33,512 bases of DNA from Chara braunii. Lineage: Eukaryota > Streptophyta > Charophyceae > Charales > Characeae. Positions 1 to 10,717 of this stretch are shown here, one piece after another. A model generated the notes under the pieces. That model was not told the origin of the DNA, did no database searches, and saw only the letters and a list, made by a program, of their open reading frames with translations. The position numbers were made by a program, and so were the translations under genes. The stretch is from assembly GCA_003427395.1 (NCBI GenBank), contig BFEA01000101.1:2967475-3000986 (forward strand), given 5' to 3'. Within the stretch, counting starts at the first letter, position 1. Each line of letters starts with the position of its first letter.

Positions 1-59
1 CCCCCGCCGCTGTTCCCCCGGGTCAGACGACAACCGCAATGGGCGGCTAAGCTGGACGC

Positions 60-3000
60 AGCGGATCTGGACATCCGATCGCTTAATGTCAACGTCTCAT
101 CCAGGCCTCACAAGCCAAAAAAGATGCCACATGGAGCCTGATAAGGTCCCCGGATACGAGGCAATGGCCTAATGCCATATGTGTGCAAGAGACACACCTG
201 CAAGATACAACGCCCCACAACGCAAAGCTAAAGCTCCCTGGCCCTACCCGTCCTTCAGTGCACCGGCCACAACAAGAGCCTCGGCTGGGATGGCAATGTG
301 GTTGCCGCCAACATCCAGACTCAAGCCGATTACATACGACTATGACAGACATCAGGGGCGGTAGGTGTACCTCAAAGTGGCAATGCAATACGAGGAACTG
401 CACCTGGTCTGTGTCTACGCCCCGAACGACCCAGCAGCCAGAATTGATTTCTGGCTTACATTGCAACAAAACCTGCCAGATGATGCCCCGGTGATAATGG
501 CAGGCGACTTTAATACTACGCTGGACCCATCTTTGGACCGCAGATCATCCTCACAACGCCAGAGAGCCGATGACCCTTTGCATAGCCCAGACACCACTTT
601 GCTTAAACAATTTACGATGGACAGACAATTACAGGACGCGTACAAGACGCTGCACCCGACCAAAAGGGCGTATACCTATCTGTCGCCTAGGGGGCAGCTG
701 GGCATAGCCAATTCACGAATAAACCTGGCTCTTATCTCCAAGGATCTGATGGGTCTGGTCATCACAGCAGACATCATGCCTATCAGTCCGTGCAAATCCT
801 TAGACCATAGGATGATTGTACTTGGTCTGTCCCTTCACTCTCATATCAAGCGAGGCCCGAGCTTTTATAAACTCAACACCTCCCTTCTCCCCCTTTCCAA
901 ATTCAAGGAAATGATACAAGACTTTTGGCAGTACTAGCAAACACAGAAGCCGACCACAGGCGAGAGAGTCTCCTGGTTTAATGATGGAATGACCCAACTC
1001 AGAGAACGAGCTAGGAGATTTTCAACCCAATATGCAAGAGACCGTAAAGCCATACTGGAGAGACTCATGAGAGAGTTAGAAGAATGGGATGACCAACTGA
1101 TGAATGACCCGTTGCAATGTCCATCCTTTGACGAGCTGCAGAAAGCGAGAGACCACCTCCAAGACTACATAGACCACCAAACACAAACTTGGAGGATTCA
1201 TGCTCGGCGTTTGCTCGCGTCAAGCGGGATCATGCGCATGACACGATGGCCAAAGCCTTATTTGACATAGCCAAAGCGCGGACAAGAGCCAACATGGTCC
1301 CCTCCCTCAAACACCCATTCGGAGAGGATGCCCCGGTAGCAACAAATGCCTACACGATTGTGGACTATGAACTACCATTTCGTCAAAATTGACATCTTTT
1401 ATTTTTTGAACGAAATTGAAACCGAGTTTTTTGCCTGAAAACTCGTCAAAATTTGCTGTTTCTGAGGGTCCAGCATTTTACAAACGCTAAAACGCTGGAC
1501 CCCCTGGCTGTACATGGACCTAGCTTGAGACCAGGCACCTCGAGGCAGTTCTGCCTGGAGGTGCCTGGTCTCAAGCTAGGTCCATGTACAGCCAGGGGGT
1601 CCAGCGTTTGGACCCTCAGGAAGTACAAATTTTCACGAGTTTTCAGGCAAAAAACTCGGTTTCATTTTCGTTCAAAAAATAAAAGATGTCCATTTTGACA
1701 AAATTTGTCGTTTATGCATCTAAATACTATCAAAACCTGTTCACATCGCAAACCCCCACAAGACCCGCACAGCACGTCAATCAAGCACGCGAGCAACTGC
1801 TGCAGGCGATTCAGACACGCCTCACAAGTGCTCAAGCAACCCAATTGGACAACCCGCTCACCGCGGAGGAAGTCAAGGAAGCCCTCGATGATATGAACGA
1901 TGAGAAAACCCCTGGGGTGGACGCCTTTCCCAAGGAGTTTTGGGTACAGTTTTGGGACTTGCTAAAGGATGATCTGATGAAATGCATTGGAGCAATCCAA
2001 CGGGAAGGCTCGTTCGGAGGAATGATGGGCCAAGGGGTCACGACACTATTATACAAAAAGGGAGACAAGGAAGAGATTAGAAACTACAGACCGATCACGC
2101 TCCTCCCTATCCCCTATAAGGTAGTGGCAAAAACATTGACCAGAAGACAGTTGCCGCTTATGAATCTACTCATACATCCTGATCAATCGGGTTTCATGCC
2201 CAACCGTAGTGCGCCAAGGGGACCCAATAGCGCCCCTGCTGTTTGTCATCGTCATGGAAAGCCTGGCCTCACTCATTAGAGCCCACCCTCGGATTCAAAA
2301 AGTACCAATCCCGGAACTGCCAGCTCACCGGGTCCCGATGACATCTCTGTTTGCAGATGATCTCATAGTGCTAATCCGAGCAGATAAACAAAGTCTTCAA
2401 GCAGTATTAGAGGTCATACACCAATTCTCGATGGCCGCAGATATGAAGGTGAACTGGAATGCTGAAACTGAAGGATGGTGGCTGCACCCCCTTCATGAAG
2501 AGCCGCCCCCGGAACCACCGATCTCATGGGCAGCGAAGGAAACAACAATCAGAATCTTGGGTGTAAAGCTAACAGCATTAGGCCCCCCACCGGACCACGG
2601 GGAAAACTTGGTCAACCTGGCGATTGACAGGGTGGCCAAATGGGAGAACCTGCACACGTCCCTTGTGGGAAGGGCGCTAGCAATCAATAATGTTATTTCT
2701 TGCAGCGATTTGGCACAAACTTGCGGTGTGGCCCCTCAACAAAAAGCAATACGCTAGACTCAGGTGGGCCCTGATAACTTTTCTGTGGAAAAACAGAGCT
2801 CAATCCCAAGGAACCCTGAACCGAGTGAAATGGGACATACTGACACAGCCAAGATCTAAAGGGGGACTGGGGATACTTGACCCGGAAAGAGAAAGTGAGG
2901 CCCTCATTTTTGAAGTATTGGTCTAACTTCTCATAGCCGATGACATCCCATGGGCGCCGCTGGCCTGTTTGCAGATTGCGAACTTGGCCCCGGAGTCACC

Positions 3001-4748
3001 GGCCGAAAACCGGGTCCACCCCTTCCAATGGCTAACAAATGCACATTGGTCCATACCCTCTACCCCACGCCACTACCAACAACCACAGAATGAGACACAG
3101 ACCACGAAACAAGACATATCCAAAGATCCACTATGGCCCTGCATGCTCAATCTTTGGAGAAGCATGAGACCAAAACAGAAACGACCCCCCTGCAGGTGGC
3201 AGGATATATGGCGTCAACCTCTCTTTGGCAATCCCTACATACTTGATGTTAATGGGAATCCCTTCTCTCTTAGGGCTAATTCGCCGTGGCTTAACTGGGT
3301 CAAGCGGGGCATTTATGCTATAGGTAATCTGTGGGACGCCACAAAAGCGGACTGAATGACACAGGATCAACTACAACAAAATTGAAATACACTAAACAGG
3401 TCTCGGCCAAACTGCGAACGCTGCAAGAAGCCATACTACTGGCCTGGCAACTTGCCCTGAAAAGAGGGCCCTCAGTGCAGCCAGGAGACTGGGTGGTCAA
3501 ACGAGCTGACTTACCACTACTGCTCGTGATCTATAGAGTGGAAAAAAAAAAACAAGGAATATGCATGCTGGAGGCTCACACCCTGACACTGCCAGGGGCG
3601 AGGGTGTCAAAGTTAACAAAAAACGAAGAATTGAACTGTGATGAAAATTGGGAGGCCCTCATGCACATCAGAGTGATGGGGAATCAAGAAGATGGATTAT
3701 TTGCCTATGAGCCCTCGACCCCGATTGCAGCCCTGCCTTTCGATCCAGAGGAGTGGGAATGGGCGAATGGGAAACCGATGTACATGTGGAATTACACGGT
3801 TAAAGGGGGCTATAGACAATCGACACCACAACAACAGATTGGGTCCTCCATTATAGCAAGATGGACCAGGGACTCTCCCATCGACCCGGCACAAGTGCAG
3901 AACCTGCCATGGCACACGTATTCTAAGATCATGCCCACCAATCTCAGATCATTGCAGTGGCAGATCCTGCATAGATGTCTACCCACACCGGATTGGCTGG
4001 TGTCCAGGACTAACCTAGAATAGAAAGGGCTACTATCCCCAATCTGCTCCTACTGTGGAAGAGCTTCTCCCCCGGCTCCAGCAACGCTTGAACATTGGCG
4101 TGCCCGATGGTGGTCCAGATCTGGCGATGGTGGGATGCAGCCTTCCCTCACCGCCCACCACATCCCCTAGGATTTGGGCCTGCTGCTGCCGGGAAAGAAA
4201 GAAAACGTCCCAAAGCAGTGGCCTGCGTTTGCAGTCAACCTGTACTCTTATACAAGGCTTCACGTGTTAATGCTCGCTTGGCGTGCAAGGTGCTCCTTCG
4301 AAAGGAAAGAACACCAGTTCGGATTACAGCAGGCCCAGCAAGTCTTGGAAGACGGGATCAGAACCCACACACACGAAGCATGGAGGACCATGAAACAACA
4401 ATATACAAATGTGAAAGACCGCAGGCCAGACTGACCATCAGGGAAACCTACTTACAGACTTGGCAGGACCCACTCAAGCTTTTCAGTGAGGTGCATCCCG
4501 AACTAAATATCACTTGGAAGCCGTGGAGAGGCACGGAGCACACCTGGACCAGGAAACCCCTGACAGACTTCCAAATCTCTTACCTACCGACTAACTTCAT
4601 CCTCCTGCCGAATCCGCCACCACCAACCGCTCTCCCCCCTCAAACATCGCCGCCCGTCCCCCCAATCCCCCCACCCACGTCCTCCCTTCCTCCCCGATCC
4701 ACACCCCCCACCCCGACCCCCATACCTCCAACCGGTGCAACAGGATGA
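60..4748 (+). pseudogene. LINE ORF2 relic: endonuclease, reverse transcriptase, zinc knuckle
   Basis: Endonuclease at about 60-930: the QETHL motif near 184-200, then MAGDFNTTLD at about 500-530 and a SRIN stretch near 710. A linker runs to 1365 and continues after the fold-back insertion as ASKYYQNLF near 1717-1743. RT at about 1840-2760: GVDAFPKEFW near 1915, NYRPITLLPIPYKVVAK near 2083-2130, HPDQSGFMPNR near 2178-2210, then directly RQGDPIAPLLF at 2212 and FADDLIVL near 2350. The segment that should hold motif A, with its catalytic Asp, is absent between 2207 and 2212. Downstream come RWALITFLWKNR, GGLGILD and, at 4045-4110, CSYCGR...LEHW, which fits the zinc knuckle found after LINE RTs. 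The last 50 residues are Pro-rich and end at 4748. Frames change near 95, 940, 1190, 2210, 2690, 2930, 3340, 4120 and 4430, and a stop lies at 4021. The copy cannot make a working enzyme. Confidence 0.88.
1370..1712. mobile_element. Fold-back (inverted-repeat) element inserted in the LINE
   Basis: A 343-bp insertion is flanked by TATG at 1366-1369 and 1713-1716. Deleting the insertion and one TATG restores a continuous LINE frame (TIVDY|ASKYYQ), which fixes the borders. The outer arms (from about 1376 inward, and back from about 1710) are inverted copies of about 70 bp with a few mismatches. The core at 1492-1607 is a palindrome with 57-bp arms, one mismatch and a 2-base TT loop (1549-1550). 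The left arm holds about 18 extra bases near 1470-1490. It has no coding capacity; the small reading frames on both strands are the same arm read twice. Type: MITE or Foldback-like; the superfamily is unresolved. Confidence 0.85.
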
Positions 4749-5360
4749 GGTCCTTATAAGGGATGGACACTCCGACAGTTTCGCAAGCCTCCACGTGAGA
4801 CAGCCGGCGAGCAGAAAGACCCGGACAGTCAAGGCGCGGTGGGCAACATCCACAGGCTGCAGTCTCGTTGACAGTGATGAGACTCAAGAAGGATATTCAC
4901 ACTGGGCCAACTAGACAGAGCCTGTTATGAATGTAAAAGGTGCCAAAAGGGGGATCCGACAACTGGGAGCCTGCAGGTTCACATGGTTGCAGAGACTCTC
5001 CGCTACAAATCTGGGGAAGCCCAGGTCCAGAGGATATGACAAAGGAGTGAATGACGGATGAGAATCTTAGGCATTCTGGTACCCACACTTGTGCCAGCCT
5101 GTGGGCGAACTTCTAACTCGCTCCCTCCATACGTTCCAAATTACCATGGTGGCAATGTCATATTGTACATAGGGCGGGGCCACAGTAATAACCAAACAGG
5201 GGGGCTGCTGAAATAAGGCGGGGTTAATAGATAAGGGGCTCTTAAAAAGGGAAGGGTGATACTAGCAGCTCCATGGGATGTCAGAGCCTCAGAATGAGTC
5301 AGCAATAACCTCAGCCCTACGATACAACAAACACCGATCTCAGTGCTACGCGATGTATCA
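4749..5360 (+). other. LINE 3' untranslated region
   Basis: No credible coding sequence on either strand between the LINE stop codon and the conserved tail. Position and continuity suggest it is the 3' untranslated part of the LINE. Nothing else is recognised. Confidence 0.55.
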
Positions 5361-5493
5361 ATGGGACGCTGGACCCGGTTTCCAGCAGGTGCCGCTCCCC
5401 ACCAATAGATGGAGCAGCCCGACAGGTCAGCCCTCAATCCTGACGGTTCTGCTACCACTGTCAGGATAGAGGGATATCGCAAGGGCTATTCTC

Positions 5494-5522
<29 letters not shown>
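5361..5522 (+). repeat. Retroposon tail copy 1 (3' end of the LINE): three hairpins plus poly(A)
   Basis: Hairpin 1: CTGGA 5369-5373 with TCCAG 5381-5385. Hairpin 2: GCTCC 5394-5398 with GGAGC 5411-5415. Hairpin 3: TCCTGACGG 5438-5446 with CTGTCAGGA 5458-5466. Poly(A) at 5494-5522 after TTCTC. It is the only copy joined to recognisable LINE coding sequence, so it links the whole tail family to this LINE. Confidence 0.85.
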
Positions 5523-5524
<2 letters not shown>

Positions 5525-6288
5525 AGAAGAAGTGGTTTGCCCATGGAAACGGGGATACAATTTTTTTTTTTTAGATAAATTTTGGAAAGCTTGGAAAAGT
5601 GTTTGCCACGAACCCACAGTGGAGTGTGTTTTGCGGAAAAGTGGCACCAATTTTTTCCGGTATAGGAAAGGCGGAGTGGGGCAGACCAGCAAAGGAAAGT
5701 GAGGCCTTGTCCGTCTACTTTTCCATGGACCGTAGGAAAACGGACATGACTCGGTGAGGGGCATTGAGCAACGCGATCTCGGCACCACGCGACGAGGGGG
5801 GTACTGGAAAAGTAGACACTGGGCCGGGGAAGAGTCTGGGGCCTTTGGTGGGACCCCCAGGCATATGTTATGACCGTTGGCCACACCACCTCCTGCGAGG
5901 TGGGATTTCCTTTTCATTTTGAATTTCTGGTCTTTTATTTTTTTTCACCTGCGGTGTGAGACACTTGAAATAGCTGTCCTTTCGACGTCGAGACATTCTT
6001 CCTCGTGTTGTACCCGGGACATGACAGCAATCGCCAATGGTTCTCGCCGCCCTCCATCACCTCACATCCAGTGCTCACCATCGCGGCTGAATTCCGGTGC
6101 TGTGTGCCGACGGTGGTCACGGCGCCTACACTTGCAGTGAAGGCAAGGATCCACAAATTGATGATTTGGACGATTTGACATTCTGACTGGGTTTCATCCT
6201 CTTGCAGTGGATGAATCATAGGAACGTCGTGGCGATGGCCATCATCCAAGTGGCGGTTGCGGTGGCGATGGCCATCATCCGAGTGAAT
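5523..6288. other. Unassigned non-coding stretch
   Basis: No convincing gene. Contains short A and T runs (5521-5530, 5562-5573, 5936-5948) and, at 6231-6285, two direct copies of a 22-base GC-rich unit (GTGGCGATGGCC core). Borders are not defined. Confidence 0.4.
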
Positions 6289-6390
6289 GCTAGGGGCGCT
6301 GATAAGAGCAGACACCTCTAGCATGCTCGGGGAGGCTCCATCTATTGGTGGGGAGCAACACCTGCTGGAAAACGGGTCCAGCATCCCTAT
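6289..6390 (-). repeat. Retroposon tail copy 2
   Basis: On the minus strand both core hairpins are intact (CTGGA/TCCAG and GCTCC/GGAGC within 6333-6389). They are followed by a different third hairpin at 6289-6325, built from GCTAG...CTAGC arms and closely matching copy 6. No poly(T) run follows at the left edge, so the 3' end is eroded or truncated. Confidence 0.75.
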
Positions 6391-6397
6391 GAACAAT

Positions 6398-7100
6398 CAG
6401 AAATCATATGAACATGCCATGTGTCCATCCTACTTGAAGGCGAGAAAAGCATATGCACCGACACGTTGGCATGCAACGTTAGCCTAATGAGCAGCGTCGA
6501 TTGCCCTCAACCGAGGGAATGGCTGCCCATCACTCTGTAAGATCATATCCCTACTCACAAACCCCATCATGTAGTCAAATCTTGCAGCATCATGAGGAGG
6601 GGAGGAGACAATCCAAATAGGGAAGATATCAGTAAAGACGCACACGTAGCAGAACCCCGGAACCCCCACTGCACCACCTTGCCTGCCACGTGGTGAATCC
6701 TAGTATTTTTACCACCGGGATATGACCCCCCGGGTAGCTTAGCAAACTCGAAATCATATAGGCATGCCACGTGGCCACCGCGATTTAAATGCACAAATTC
6801 GTTCGAGCGGCAACGCAGGCACATATGTATAACCAGTGAACAGCATTGATTACCCTCAACAGAGGGGCTTGACTGCCCACCCATGCATGACTTCATACCC
6901 TACCCAGAAATACTCATCAACAACCCAAAAACCATACATCGCCATGAGTAGAAGGGGCAATCTGAGCAGGCCTCACTAAAAGCTAAAAACCTAAAGGCCA
7001 CGTGGCGGAACCCAAACAAGTCACGCACAAAGAAATCCATAGCGCCGCTTCCCTCGGCACTTCCTGTCCTCGCCACGTGACAAGAAACCGGACATCACGT
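6398..7100. repeat. Two diverged direct repeats of about 350 bp
   Basis: Anchors recur at constant spacing: AAATCATAT at 6401 and 6751; a CAGC(G/A)T(C/T)GATT stretch at about 6492 and 6841; a GC(A/G)GAACCC stretch at about 6649 and 7004. Sequence between the anchors is clearly related but diverged. No reading frame spans the units. They lie upstream (in element orientation) of tail copy 2 and may be part of that element's body. Confidence 0.6.
6687..7079. promoter_or_regulatory. Cluster of four G-box (CACGTG) motifs
   Basis: CACGTG occurs at 6687, 6768, 6999 and 7074, each preceded by CC or GC. One more lies at 8541 between the two divergent reading regions. In plants this palindrome is the core of bZIP and bHLH sites. 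No gene start is visible next to the cluster, so a regulatory role is only a possibility. Confidence 0.3.
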
Positions 7101-7196
7101 TTGCAGGCCCTAATGACTGATGCAGTGTTGGCCCGCGGCTAGATCTGCCCTATTACCGTGTGGCAACCAATCAGATGTGGTAAAACAATCCAATAG

Positions 7197-8473
7197 CTAT
7201 CCCACCCCTAGCTCTCCCCCACACCCGTCCAATATGCTGAACGAGCCGTTCAAACAGCCCTGTCGCCCTCCCCCCTGGTCATCAACACGATCACAAACTT
7301 CAAGGAGAAAGGACACCAGGGGAGAGAAGGGGGAGGGGGAGAGAGCGGAAAACCCCACCGCACTTACCACACCGTCGTTGTTGGTATTATTGATGTCGTT
7401 TTTGTTGCTGTTGTTGTTGTAGTTTTTGTTGTTGTAGTCTGGCGTGCACGAACTCACAATTTCCATACTTGTTCCAGTGTCATGCAGAACAGTCACGGTG
7501 TTGCCGGCACCCACGATCTCTGCGTCGTGGTTGCTGTAGGTGTTGTTGCTGCTGTTGTTGTTGTTGTTGTTACTGTTGTTGTTGTTGTCGCGCGCGCCCG
7601 AGCTCACGATCCCCATGTTTGTACCACGGACCACAGTGTCAATCTTATTATTGTTGTTAGTGTCCTGTGCGGATGTCAGCATCAGAGTCGCAGGCGCCAT
7701 CAGTCTGGCTGATGTCGCCGATGTCTGCGTCGTGTGCACCGCAGATGTTGAGACATCCATCAGGACCAGCAAACAACGTTGTCCTGCCTTCCTTGCCGCC
7801 GCTTCCTCATGTGACATATTCTTTGTTGTCTCTGTCGGGACGGGTGTTGGCGAAGCCCCGCCAAGAAGTGTGTTGGCGGATTTCAACCGGTTTTCTGCGA
7901 CCATGTGATCGTGAGAAGAGATCCGGTCGTCAAGGGAGTCTTCAGAGCCTCCCTGGCGTGCGTCCTCCTTAGTTGANATAGCCGCCCCATCAGTCGACAG
8001 GTCAACCAAGGCAGCTTGCGCGGTCAATCCCCCCTTTGACCGCTCCTCAAGCTCCTCCCACAAATCACGCCCCTCCTCAAGATCGAATAACAATCGGCTG
8101 TGATAAGATCTGCGCGCTGCCAATCTATGAAATCATCGAGGTGGGGGGCAGGCCCTTCCTCAATCTGCCAAATGGTATCTAGCATGCGCTGCATCAAGGT
8201 CTCCACCCGTGCCGCCACCGCCGCATGATCAACATCTGGCCAATCTCCAGCCGACACGGCCAAACAATCCACCAGCTCCTGCAGCCGGCGTCGACCAAGC
8301 CGCATCGTTGAGAGCCAATCATCTGCCCGGCGTTGGAGATCCGTGGGCGTTGCCATCACGTTATCATTCTCTGCCTCCACTGTCCTCTTCCTTCCACCCC
8401 ACGTCACACACCCCTCGAGTTCGTCAAACTTGCTGTTATTGTATCTTGTTCTATTTTCGAAGCCGATCCCCAA
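7197..8473 (-). CDS. Candidate Asn-rich protein, two overlapping frames (broken or spliced)
   Basis: Not recognised. The first part (8473 down to 8024, 149 aa) contains a helix-prone stretch (LQRRADDWLSTMRLGRRRLQ) rich in Arg, Leu and Asp. The second part (8123 down to 7197, 308 aa) is in another frame and starts with RRSYHSRLLFDLEEGRDLWE, then Ser/Thr-rich sequence and long Asn runs coded by the GTT repeat, ending at 7197. The two frames overlap at 8024-8123, which suggests a frameshift or an unseen intron. One codon is ambiguous (N at 7977). The region is head to head with the Harbinger transposase, about 230 bp apart, so it could be the second gene of that element, but I see no Myb/SANT signature. 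It could also be chance reading frame over a microsatellite. Confidence 0.35.
7376..7590. repeat. GTT/GTC trinucleotide microsatellite
   Basis: Two dense runs of GTT units (about 7376-7437 and 7540-7588) with interruptions. On the minus strand they read as AAC and give the Asn runs in the candidate protein. Confidence 0.85.
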
Positions 8474-8699
8474 ACCACCGCGCCATGTGTCTACTCAAAG
8501 CTTGATTTCTTCATGCCGACGTGTCGTCCCCTAAAACTGCCACGTGGAAAACCCCATCTACGCCCAGGCCGAGGCACCGGACGGGCAGCAGGATGACCAA
8601 GCGCAGTGATGGCACAACATCAGCATCCCTGCGCCAGTCCACGGAGTGCGGCCAGGCCGCAGCGCAGATTAGCGCTAGCGAACGACGTGCGTTCCAGAC

Positions 8700-9788
8700 A
8701 TGTCCGAGTTCCTGTTGCTGCTGGCTGGTGCGGTGAGGCACGGCATGTCCCTGACGTGCATGGCTGCTGGCATGCTCGAGAGTCGTATGGATGTCAGACG
8801 AAGAATTTGGGTTATGGAACGCAGCGGCGGTGTGTGGAAGGATCTCCAGAAGGTGGGCAGATGGCACGAGAAGGTGTTCCAACGGTTCTGTAGACTCCCC
8901 CGTCCATTGTTCGAGGAGCTGCTCGCACGCATTGCTCCTCATATCCAGAGGCAGGATACCAACTGGAGACAGCGGGTGCCGACAGGCCATAAATTTGCTT
9001 GCCCATTGATCCGCTGGGCAAGTGGAGGATTCTACAGGCAATCAGTGCATTCGCCGGGACTCGGACTTGCCAGCGCACTGCGTAGCAATGAGGACGTCGC
9101 TGATGCCAACGAGTATGGTCATCTACCTCAATTCCCAACCGATCGAAAGCTTCAAGAGACACTTGATGCTTTCGAACAGAAAGGATTCCCCGGTTGTGTC
9201 GGGCCAATCGATTGTACCCACGTCTACATCGAGAAACCAATAAATGAGAGGGGAGAGTGCTATTACGATCAGACAGGACAATTTTCCGTTGTGGCCCAAG
9301 TGGTGTGCGATCATGAGTGTCGTATTGTGAGTGTGTACATGGGCAGCCCCAAATCTGTTCAGGAGAGTCTTATCCTCCGGGTCTCCCCTGTTTATCGACA
9401 GGCTCAACGAGACACAGGGTTGTTCGCAACGGAGAGTGAAGTCCTTCGTGATAGATGGAGAGTGAGCAAGTATCTCCTAGCTGACGCCGGTTACCCGCAA
9501 CTGCCATGGTTGATGACACCTGTTTAAGGGAGCAGCAGGACACCAGTGGAGCAATTGTACGACGACTGTCACACATCCCGCAATGCTTTTGCAAGTCGGA
9601 AACAGTGTGAAAATGGGTATTCCCTGTTTTCCACGCCAACGATTTCGGGTCGAGGACTCGGAGTCCCGGAACGACTCATTTTGAAAAACAAAACGGCCTT
9701 CCAAGGACCCCGTGAAAGCTTGTTGGCTTCAGGGAAAATTCCGCGGCAAAATATTTCCGGTCCGAATTGCTGTGGGGTCCAAGCCTAA
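8700..9788 (+). pseudogene. PIF/Harbinger-type (DDE_Tnp_4) transposase relic
   Basis: The open part (8700-9527) gives 275 residues. FCRLPRPLFEELL and a following helical region precede the nuclease fold. GPIDCTHVYI puts the first catalytic Asp at residue 171. Residues 199-230 carry the conserved strand region (VVAQVVCDHECRIVSVYMG). LLADAGYPQLPWLMTP puts the second Asp at residue 262. TAA at 9525-9527 ends the frame. The same frame stays open to 9788 (DDCHTSRN...), but the usual third acidic residue in a VERAFGRLK-type motif is not found, so the catalytic triad is incomplete. Known: these enzymes cut and paste DNA elements and usually leave TTA/TWA duplications. I did not find the terminal repeats. 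A TTA-flanked small element occurs at 24780-25074, but a link to this enzyme is speculative. Confidence 0.85.
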
Positions 9789-10262
9789 TTCAAAAAGTAC
9801 CCTTGAACTTCATCACGCGTAGTGCAACGTCTTTTTCCCGACCGAAAAGGAGGAGGAACGCAGGTCGGATCATGGTTTTGAACAAGGGATTAATGAAGCT
9901 CTTCACAAAGCTCGGAATCCGAGACGGACGGTTGCAGTCTTACTGCTTTTTCTTTGAACTCTTAGCCATGTGTCCAATAGTTGAACCCCTGGGCTTGGAA
10001 GTGGTCCGTGCGGCGACATCCATGGTTGTCAAGCCCCAACGGGGGTCTGGGCGTGGGCACCCCGAACCCCGGCTCCGCCTCCCCGCAAAAAAAAAGAAAA
10101 AAGAAAACAGTGGGGGGTGCGCAGCGGGGGCCTGCACCCCCTGGCCCTTCCCTGCAAAACCCTTTTTTTACCCCACCTCGTAACCCCCGCGGTGCCACAC
10201 CCAAAGTGAGACCAGGGTGGCCATGCGCGCAAGGACGGGGGCGGGGTCGACAGGGGGTGGGG
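9789..10262. other. Unassigned, increasingly G-rich sequence before a gap
   Basis: No recognisable gene. Contains an A-rich stretch at 10087-10110 and ends in GC-rich low-complexity sequence that probably caused the assembly break. Confidence 0.4.
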
Positions 10263-10717
10263 NNNNNNNNNNNNNNNNNNNNNNNNNNNNNNNNNNNNNN
10301 NNNNNNNNNNNNNNNNNNNNNNNNNNNNNNNNNNNNNNNNNNNNNNNNNNNNNNNNNNNNNNNNNNNNNNNNNNNNNNNNNNNNNNNNNNNNNNNNNNNN
10401 NNNNNNNNNNNNNNNNNNNNNNNNNNNNNNNNNNNNNNNNNNNNNNNNNNNNNNNNNNNNNNNNNNNNNNNNNNNNNNNNNNNNNNNNNNNNNNNNNNNN
10501 NNNNNNNNNNNNNNNNNNNNNNNNNNNNNNNNNNNNNNNNNNNNNNNNNNNNNNNNNNNNNNNNNNNNNNNNNNNNNNNNNNNNNNNNNNNNNNNNNNNN
10601 NNNNNNNNNNNNNNNNNNNNNNNNNNNNNNNNNNNNNNNNNNNNNNNNNNNNNNNNNNNNNNNNNNNNNNNNNNNNNNNNNNNNNNNNNNNNNNNNNNNN
10701 NNNNNNNNNNNNNNNNN
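10263..10717. other. Assembly gap (455 N)
   Basis: An unbroken run of N. Both flanks are G-rich. Reading frames drawn across it are artefacts. Single unresolved bases also occur at 7977, 20855-20856 and 20873. Confidence 0.99.

Larger units (their letters stand above)
1..5522 (+). mobile_element. Degraded LINE (non-LTR retrotransposon), 5' end outside window
   Basis: Seen: an apurinic-type endonuclease, a reverse transcriptase and a C-terminal CxxC...H knuckle follow one another on the + strand, then a Pro-rich C-terminus, about 0.6 kb of untranslated sequence and a poly(A) run at 5494-5522. Known: this order is typical of plant L1-type LINEs, which copy themselves by target-primed reverse transcription. 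The copy is dead: the reading frame changes several times, the RT has an internal deletion, and a fold-back element sits at 1370-1712. ORF1 is not visible and would lie left of the window. I could not find target-site duplications because the 5' end is missing. The last 160 bases carry the shared two-hairpin tail described separately. Confidence 0.88.

Noticed and set aside
8511-9041. Minus-strand frame of 176 residues
   Set aside because: It is the shadow of the transposase frame on the + strand.
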